Shown piece by piece: positions 45,796 to 54,600 of a DNA stretch of 64,000 nt. The notes under the pieces are model-generated. The model saw only the letters and a program-made list of their open reading frames with translations, searched no databases and was not told the DNA's origin. The position numbers and the translations under genes are program-made. The stretch is from positions 62,001-126,000 of the forward strand of contig JAXDDX010000322.1 of the NCBI GenBank assembly GCA_034670405.1. Reading direction: 5' to 3'. Numbering within the stretch: the stretch's first letter is position 1; each line of letters begins with the position of its first letter. The DNA comes from Hoplostethus atlanticus (lineage: Eukaryota > Chordata > Actinopteri > Trachichthyiformes > Trachichthyidae).

Positions 45796-48700
45796 AAATC
45801 ACTGTTGGCTTTACACATGCAACTACTCACCACTTGCAAGTTGCAAAATGACATCATTGTAGTGAATGCATTGTATCATGTAATTGATATGTACTCTGTG
45901 CAGTTGTGTAATAAGTGTGTTGTGTGTTCTGTACCATGCTAGGGTCAGGTCCATGGTAGTATACCTTCAAACACAGAAAAGCATGAATTATTTAATTAAT
46001 TCATTAAGGGTGCTATCTATGTCACATTTTAACATCAAATAATCATTACATTGTTAATTTTGAGACGTTAGTAAGTATAAACAAGTGAAACCATTGCCAA
46101 GAAGACTGGCAACCTCTACCAGCCTCTACACTGCATTTTACATTGTGTGCCACCAGGTCGGATTTTGGGGGAAATCTGCTGGATTGCGTTACTGCACAAA
46201 ACAGGAAGAGGGCGCTGGTCTTCCAGTGCAAACAGAGCTAGAGAGTTCAGAGTTTCTGGAAACGGCAGATGGTGGAAGGAGTGAAAGGAAGATGAAAAAA
46301 ATCACTTCCAACATGTTGATCCTCTTCAGTAAAGACAAAGAGAAAACATTTGACAAGAAGACAAGTAGCACCATCCTCTTTGCCACATTAAGCAACAGGG
46401 TTTATGGGAAATGTAGTCTTAATTTTAAGAAATGTTAGCAATAACAACACCACCGGCGTGAGACAATCGCCTTGACCATGGTTGCATTTATTACGGAAAT
46501 TATCCTAAGGAATCACCTTTGACCATGATAAAGCACTTTGTAACTGTTTTGAAAAGTGCTATATTAATTAAGGTAATTATTATTATTATTATCATCATCA
46601 TCTCACCGCCCCCGGTTGTCCAGGAGTATGGTAGGCAGGAGGAGGTCCAGCAGGGCCACTGGGAGAGGCGTGTGCTGTCTCTGGGGTACCCTGGAGAGAG
46701 AGAGGAGGAGGTAAGGGGGTAAGTTATTACTTTTATTGTGATAAACAATAAAAAAAACTAAATACATATACAATACAACAAAATACATACATCAATAAAA
46801 AGAATATCAAATAAAATGTGCAAAATCAAAATGCAAAAAGTAATAATTTCTCCAAAGCTCAACATTTTTTATGGCGCACACCCTCTATAGAGACCTTTCA
46901 TGTGATGTAACGCACCCTTTGGCAGCCATATTGGAGGTCCTCAGCTCTTGGGAACAGTAACTGTGAACAGCTGATTATGTAAAACTTTCTGCTCTGTTTT
47001 TAACTGGGAACTGATCATTCTGATTTACTTTGTGTTTAGATGATGTCACCTTGTTAGCTAGTTAACCATAGTATCGGGTGAGATAACCATCACTGTCTTG
47101 TTGTTAACACATCTGATTTGATTCCCACACTAGCTGACGTATAGTAGAAGCTAGCTTTAGTAGACGCATCTTACCATTAACATCGGATGCTTTGTTAAAT
47201 TAACCTGCTGGGTTAGTGAGCGAACAAAGCCAAATAACTGTTTTGTTCAGGCTAATTGAGTTGACTCCTCTCAAGCTGTGGTTGTTCAGAGATTTGTGAC
47301 GCAACTGCAATGCCTCTTGTGCCCAGACTTGGGTGTAAAACGTGGGTGTGTTTTTGTGTAAATGTAATCCAGCTGAATCATATGAAACATCAGCATACAT
47401 GCCAGGTGTAATGAGGGCCAAACTGTCCATCCTTCTATCAAACATTCAATGTGAGAAAGGTTCCTTCAAATCACTAAATCGCATAAATGAAAAAATGAAA
47501 ACAATGCATGTAAATTAAGCCAATAGAAGACAAATGTTTCAACAGATGGAACCATACTGCATTTATGGATGAGGCTTTTCTGTGCCTATATGGGTTAGTA
47601 CCTGTGTAGCAGTAGTGGAGGCTTTCTGCTTGAAGATCTTCTTCCGACAGCAGCAGCAAATACCCGCTGGGATCCCCAGGAGCAAGAGCAGTGCCAGGAG
47701 GGGGTTACCTTCCGAAGTTTCATGATGGTCTGCAATGGAAAAGGAGGGAAGGAGGGAGAGAAATACAGCCACTTGTTATACTTGTTAGAGTAGGGGATGC
47801 ATCAGAGTTGGGGGAGATCGACGACGTTTGGAGCTGTCTATGGAGAGCTTTATGGCAATTATTATCTCGCCTTCAAGAATAACTCCAGGACGCAGAGGAT
47901 TTATCGGGGAGGATGATTCCGAGTGGAAATGAAGAGAGGAACCGGGAGGAATGGAAATGACTGCTCGGTGGTTGGGTACACATCTTTCCAGACGAGCAAT
48001 GGCATGGGGGTGGCATTCTGGTTGGGTCTCTGGTATGGCTGAGAGGTTCTCTGCGGCAGTTTCTGGGGACCATGATGCTTTCTTTGCTTGAGTAGTGGGG
48101 AACGTATTCGGACGGTCATTGGATGAAAAGGTCGTCATTGGATGGTTTGAGAAAGATAGATAGCTTATAGGAAGAGGTGGAGTTGAGATGTGGTCCTGCT
48201 CCTAAACCTCAGGAGCTAGCTAGCTAGTTAGGTAAGGACACGTCAACAGGGAATCAAAAGAAATGTTCCAATATCATTTAGTTGATTACATTTAGTTGAT
48301 TAGATCAAATTGTGATTGTTTTCCTCCTGGGTTGTACACACATACACCGATCAGCCATAACATTAAAACCACCTGCCTAATATTGTGTAGGTCCACCTCA
48401 TGCCACCAAAACAGCTCTGACCCGTTGAGGCATGGACTCCACAATACCTCTGAAGATGTCCTGGGGTATCTGGCACCAAGACGTTAGCAGCAGATCCTTT
48501 AAGTCCTGTAAGTTGTGAGTTGGGGTCTCCATGGATCGGACTTGTTTTTCCAGCACATCCCACAGATGCTCGATCGGATTGAGATCTGGGGAATTTGGAG
48601 GCCAAGTCAACACCTTGAACTCTTTGTCATGTTCCTCAAACCATTCCTGAACAATTTTTGCAGTGTGGCAGGGAGCATTATCCTGCTGAAAGAGGCCACT

Positions 48701-51616
48701 GCCATCAGGGAATACCGTTGCCATGAAGGGGTGTACTTGGTCTGCAACAATGTTTAGGTAGGTGGTACGTGGCAAAGTAACATCCACATGAATGCCAGGA
48801 CCCAAGGTTTCCCAGCAGAACATCATCACACTGCCTCCACCAGCTTGCCTTCTTCCCATAGTGCATCCTGGTGCCATCTCTTCCCCAGGTAAACGACGCA
48901 CACGCACCCGGCCATCAACAAAGAAAACGTGATTCATCAGACCAGGCCACCTTCTTCCATTGCTCCATGGTCCAGTTCTTACGCTCACGTGCCCATTGTA
49001 GACGCTTTCGGTGGTGGACAGGGGTCAGCATGGGCACTCTGACCGGTCTGAGGCTACGCAGCCTTCCTTACGCTTGCCAATTTTTCCTGCTTCCAACAAA
49101 TCAACTTCAAGAACTGACTGTTCACTTGCTTCCCAATATATCCCACCCCTTGACAGGTGCCATTGTAACGAGATAATCAATGTTATTCACTTCACCTCTC
49201 AGTGGTTTTAATGTTGTGACTGATCGGTGTATATTCAGTGTAAACCTTTCTACATTTGTTCATTCATTTTCTGATGATGCATGGTTGTTGTCTTATTAGA
49301 GAAAGCACTGCAATGAGGGACTAACTGAGGGACACAATGTCTGTTGCACCTGTGACCTTGCAGTTACAGGACAGTCTCTCGAACCATGAGGATGTGTTAT
49401 TAAAACCATTCCAAATAAGGTGATGGTGGTGGGGAGGGACAGCTGTATAGCCAGACAACCATGCATTTGTGAAAATATGCAATGGATTTTGAATGGGTTT
49501 TCATGGACTATCGAAGTTACTCAAAGCCAGGGCATAAATGAAAATAAGACAAATGAAAATAGGCACATGGAACATGTTGTTATAAGGTTTTTACATGACA
49601 GTAGCAGCAAGTTGCAAATGTTGACCATGAAAACTATATGTCTCTGTCAGTTAATGACCCAACTATTATCAGAGCGCAGTCCTAAAGTTGTAGAGGGAGG
49701 TATGGCGGCATATGAGTGACAAAATCCGCGAGCGCAATTGAGATCACCGCGCGCGTAATTCAAACAGCCGCGCACACATATTATTTTTGAGAGCGCTTTA
49801 ACAGCACTCGCGCGCAGAATATATCTGCTCGCGCGAGCAATATTGTAACCTGCGAGGAGAAATCCATGCTTTGAGCGCGCGCGCAGAATCCGAAGCACAA
49901 CTATCATTGCTCTCCTGCTCGCGAAACTTTCACCTGCTCGCTCGCAAGTGTTTTTTCTTTTTGGCAGTAAGTGGGCGGACCCAGTCACAATGGTATCCCT
50001 AAATCTAATTGGTTACAGTCCTCGTCTTCAGTCCTCTCGCAACCAGAGACAGCTCGCCTTCAAAGTAAAAGTTGCGCGTTTTGAAGGGTGTTGGCTGCAG
50101 CAGCGGTCAATTTAAGGAGAGCTAAACTAAATAAATAAACAAATAGCCTAAAGAATGAACATAATTCATAACTGTTATACAGTAATATTTCTGCCACTTT
50201 CCCATAACTGATTGTGATTCATGTATGTATGCAATGATTCATGTATATATATTCATCAACGTATTTATTTGATTAAGGCTACTTAGGCCGAATCCCATTT
50301 CTCATTTTCACCCCTACCCCTCGTTTTCGAGGCCCCTCGCCCTTCGGCTTGGCCCTCGGAACAGAGTCACAAGGGGTAGTGGTTGAAATCTCCCCCTATG
50401 AAATGGGACAACCCTTCAAGACCCTGATACGTCATCGATGACGTTTACGTAAACAGACGCGACGAGTTTGTTATCGGACATTACACACATCACGGTGACA
50501 TTTGCCATTCATCTGATGGAGATAGAAAAGCATGGACGCTCGCGATTCGTTCACAACCTATACGTTTCACGCTATCAATCAATCAAACAAGTCATTAAAT
50601 AAAAGAGTGGACATAACTCTTTTTTTTCTTCCATCAACCACTTCATAGAACATAAAGCTTTATTGTTTCTCCTTCCTTGTTTACTTGCGCCGATACAAAA
50701 AGGCCAATCACTGTAACCAATTAGATTTAGGGATACAATTGTGACTGGGTCCGCCCACTTACTGCCAAAAAGAAAAAACACTCGCGAGCGAGCAGGTGAG
50801 AGTTTCGCGAGCAGGAGAGCAATGATAGTTGTGCGCGCTGCTTCGGATTCTGCGCGCACGCTCAAAGCATGGATTTCTCCTCTCAGGTTACAATATTGCT
50901 CGCGCGAGCAGATATATTCTGCGCGCGAGTGCTGTGAAAGCGCTCTCAAAAATAATATGTGTGCGCGGCTGTTTGAATTACGCGCGCGGTGATCTCAATT
51001 GCGCTCGCGGATTTTGTCACTCATATGCCGCCATAGGGAGGGAAGAAAGGAAGGGGGGGATAGCGGGAGAGAGAGGAGGGGAAAGTGAGAAAGGTAGAAA
51101 GCAGTGGTGGCCGGTGATTGGCTGACTAAGTGGGGCGGGTCATGACAGACACGGAGATCATAGAGTAACATTGTAGCCGACTCGAGTGCACAAACAACAG
51201 GGCTTTGGTCTTTTAACTGCTACAGTTGTAGTGCTATTTTTTTTAGTGCCGGAGTGCAGTCAATCAAATATGACTCATCACGTCTCTGTGCTCTCTTGTG
51301 CCATCTACTGACCATGACTACAATGTTCGTTTGAATGGGGTTAAATGAGAATGGCCAGGGCGTTCTGCCCAGCGCCCCAAATGCTATCATAGACCTCAAG
51401 CTAAAGTGCAGTCCTTCCAACAACCGCTAGGTGACAATGCATGTCAATGTAGTGTGTGAGGGACGTACGACTCGGCGCCCCAGAGCAACAGAGACGGTAA
51501 TGAAGTCCGCAAACCAACCAAAGCCAATTATTCAACATACATGTATTGACTACAACACATTTATATGAATTATAAATACAATCTATGAAATGTGTTCAGA
51601 TAAAACAATATATATA

Positions 51617-51651
<35 letters not shown>

Positions 51652-54600
51652 TTTTTTCTTCATCCACTCAAGTGGGGCGCCGCCCCTAGCGTCCCTATGG
51701 ACGAGCCGCCACTGGTAGAAAGAGAGGACAGGAGGAAAGAGGGGAATGAAAGAATAAGGTAGAAAAGTAGGGAGAAGACAGAGGGGATGGGGCAGCGAAG
51801 AAATGAACATTGGAAATAAAGGAGAAAGACAAAAAGGATAGATGAGGAGGAGGAGGGTTTGTTGTTAAAAATAGGTTTTGTTTATAAGCCCTTGCATAGT
51901 ACAGCCTCACAGCTGGCAATCAACATGGGTCCCTCACTGTACTGCTATGTAACAAACTAGCTGGGTAAATAATGTAGCAAGCTAACAACCTATGCTTACC
52001 CACAAACAGAATGTAGTTCATTACTAACTTTTAACCAATTTGTTGCTGTTTATCAAACTGCAAATGTAGCTAGCTAGCTTAGTTTTGTCGAAGCCAACAA
52101 AGTAACCAATCAAAGGAGGGTGTGTATGTACGTACATGTATACGTAGATGTACACCCACATGGACACTCGCCCCACACACACATATCAACCCAGTAACCC
52201 AAGTGAAGAGGTGGACGGGGACCCACCGGTTAGGTCCATCCTAGTAATAGACACCACTCGGTTCCTGCGGTCTCTCATGGTGTAGCGTCCCACGTCACTG
52301 GTGTTTACGCCCCTGATCTCGATGTTCATGGTGTGGGTCTTGACCCGGTCCCAGTAGTATGAGATGTCCTGGGCCACCGGTGAACCATCACGCACCTGGG
52401 GGGATAGGTAGCTAATGTTGGTCATATACAACAGTCATACAACCATGATTTATACATAGAGACAACATGTATGATATTCTAATGCACCAACTCATGGTCA
52501 TACAACCACGATGGAGACAACAGCAGGTATGATTTCTGGGAGGTAACAGTAGACAAATATTTTACAGACAATTGTCACTACGTTGTTATTTAATCGACAA
52601 ATGCTATTCCATTTCTGTTTATCGCATTACTTTTGCAATGATGATTACATTTTACATACATTACGAAATTTTCCACTTCTATTCAGCTTTTCTTCTTCGA
52701 TGCATCAAAAATACTTGGACGGAAGCCCTGCTATTGTGAGGCAGCCATCCAAATCCCAAATTCTGTACCTTCATAAATCAAATCCCCCATCCCTAACCCC
52801 CTCCATCCATCCATCTCACCAATGTAACGTTAGCAGCCTCCCCTTCGAAGTAGAGGGAGGCTTCAGACAGAGCTAGGCCCTCCAGTGAGATGTAGAGGGT
52901 CTCTCCTGGTATACGTTCCACTTTGTTATTCCTGGCTGGATTACGATAGAGGAGAGGGCAGAAACAGAGAGAGACAGAGAGATTATCACCTCTGCCAAGG
53001 ATGTTTTTCTGTCTGTCAGCAGGATATTTTACAAAATTATCAACGGATTCTGATTAAATTTGGTGGAACAATTGAAAAGATCTGGGATTCCCACCATTAG
53101 ATGGAAGCATAACTATGAAACTAACTGACACTTTGTTCTAATCTCTCAGGGTATGTTTGCAGGGTTAAGATATCAATTTATCTTAAAATGTAAGTAATAG
53201 GAATGATGTCTTTGGGTATAACAGCAAGTTGGAGATTTGTTCAGCATTGGTAGATTTCACAATCTGGTGAAATGTCAATCGCACCGGTGTTCAGTGGGGG
53301 GAAAAAAAGCTCATCTTTTGATGAGTTCTGGCTAGATCTTGGTCTCAAGCGCCTAACAACTGAGCGAAAAAAGGTAATAATGGGGCTGCAGACTCACGTA
53401 TGACAGCCACTTTGACAGTGGAAAGCTCTTTATTCCAGTAGTCTTTCTGGGTGTACGTCCCCTCGTCCGCATAAGTCACCTGAAAACATTTACAGCACAC
53501 GTAAAGTGATAGTGATATAGTGAATAGCAATGATTCCCATGGAATATTTTTCCTGTCAGGTTGGTAAAGCCTCTGAAACAGCATTTAGACCATGGGACAC
53601 GGAAACTCTCCACTCAAACCCAGACCAATGACATTCTTTTAGGCGGGGTGGTTCCTGACTGTTTCATGGTAAGAAAACTTCAGTGGAAGATAAAATATAA
53701 TGGAGGATATTATAATCTTAAGACATGAAGCCCACAACTTGAGGTACAAAACATTCCCACTTGGCATCACAACCACTGACCAAATCATTTAAAATTCTAA
53801 TTAAAGATTTTTTTTCTTTAATTACTTGCCTGGTCAAATAAAGTTAAATTAAATACATAAATAAAAAACACTATAATGGAAGTGGTTTTGTCTTTTTAAT
53901 CTTTTAATATATCAAAACTAAAACAGGATTATCGAGTCAAATTTATCAAAAAACACAAAGAGGTGTGGTCCCAACATCTAGAATTAACGTTAGTTAATTA
54001 ATCAATTAATTTGAATTATGTATTTTTAACACTGCAACCCACACTAGAATCATAACTGAGACCAAAGCAGTGACCAAAAACCTAAAATACCTTTGGAGGA
54101 CCACTTCTACACAAAGGAAATATTACCCCCACAAATCAATAGATCATACATTTCCATACATTTTGACTTTAGATGAATGGATTCACCTTGTCGATGTACC
54201 AGCGTCGGTCATTGCCTGTTCCAGACACCCTGCCTTTGTTATACCTGTAGAGGACAGAATAAAACATAAAAATACAGAAGGGCAACAAAAAACAAATAAA
54301 GTCAGGTGGAGTTCATATAAACTGAACTTCATGCAATGCATGATATGAACCATATCCCACTGATCGGCCCAACAATACTTGACTTAGTGATTGAAATTAG
54401 GCTCAGTTCATGAAACAAGTCGCTTCAGGCAAGTGATCTGATGAGTCAACGGGTATTCAAACCACACATTCTGGCAGTGGTTCTCAAAGTGGGGTCCGGA
54501 GACCCTCAGGGTTACTCCAGAAATGAGAAATAGTTTACTTTTACTATAATGTCATTCACTAGAAACTTCAAGAAACTCAAAATGGTGGAAAACCCAATAT

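Noticed and set aside
46085-46438. 117-codon ORF as a possible small gene
   Set aside because: It lies wholly inside a truncated TTAA MITE that also occurs at 1948-2467.
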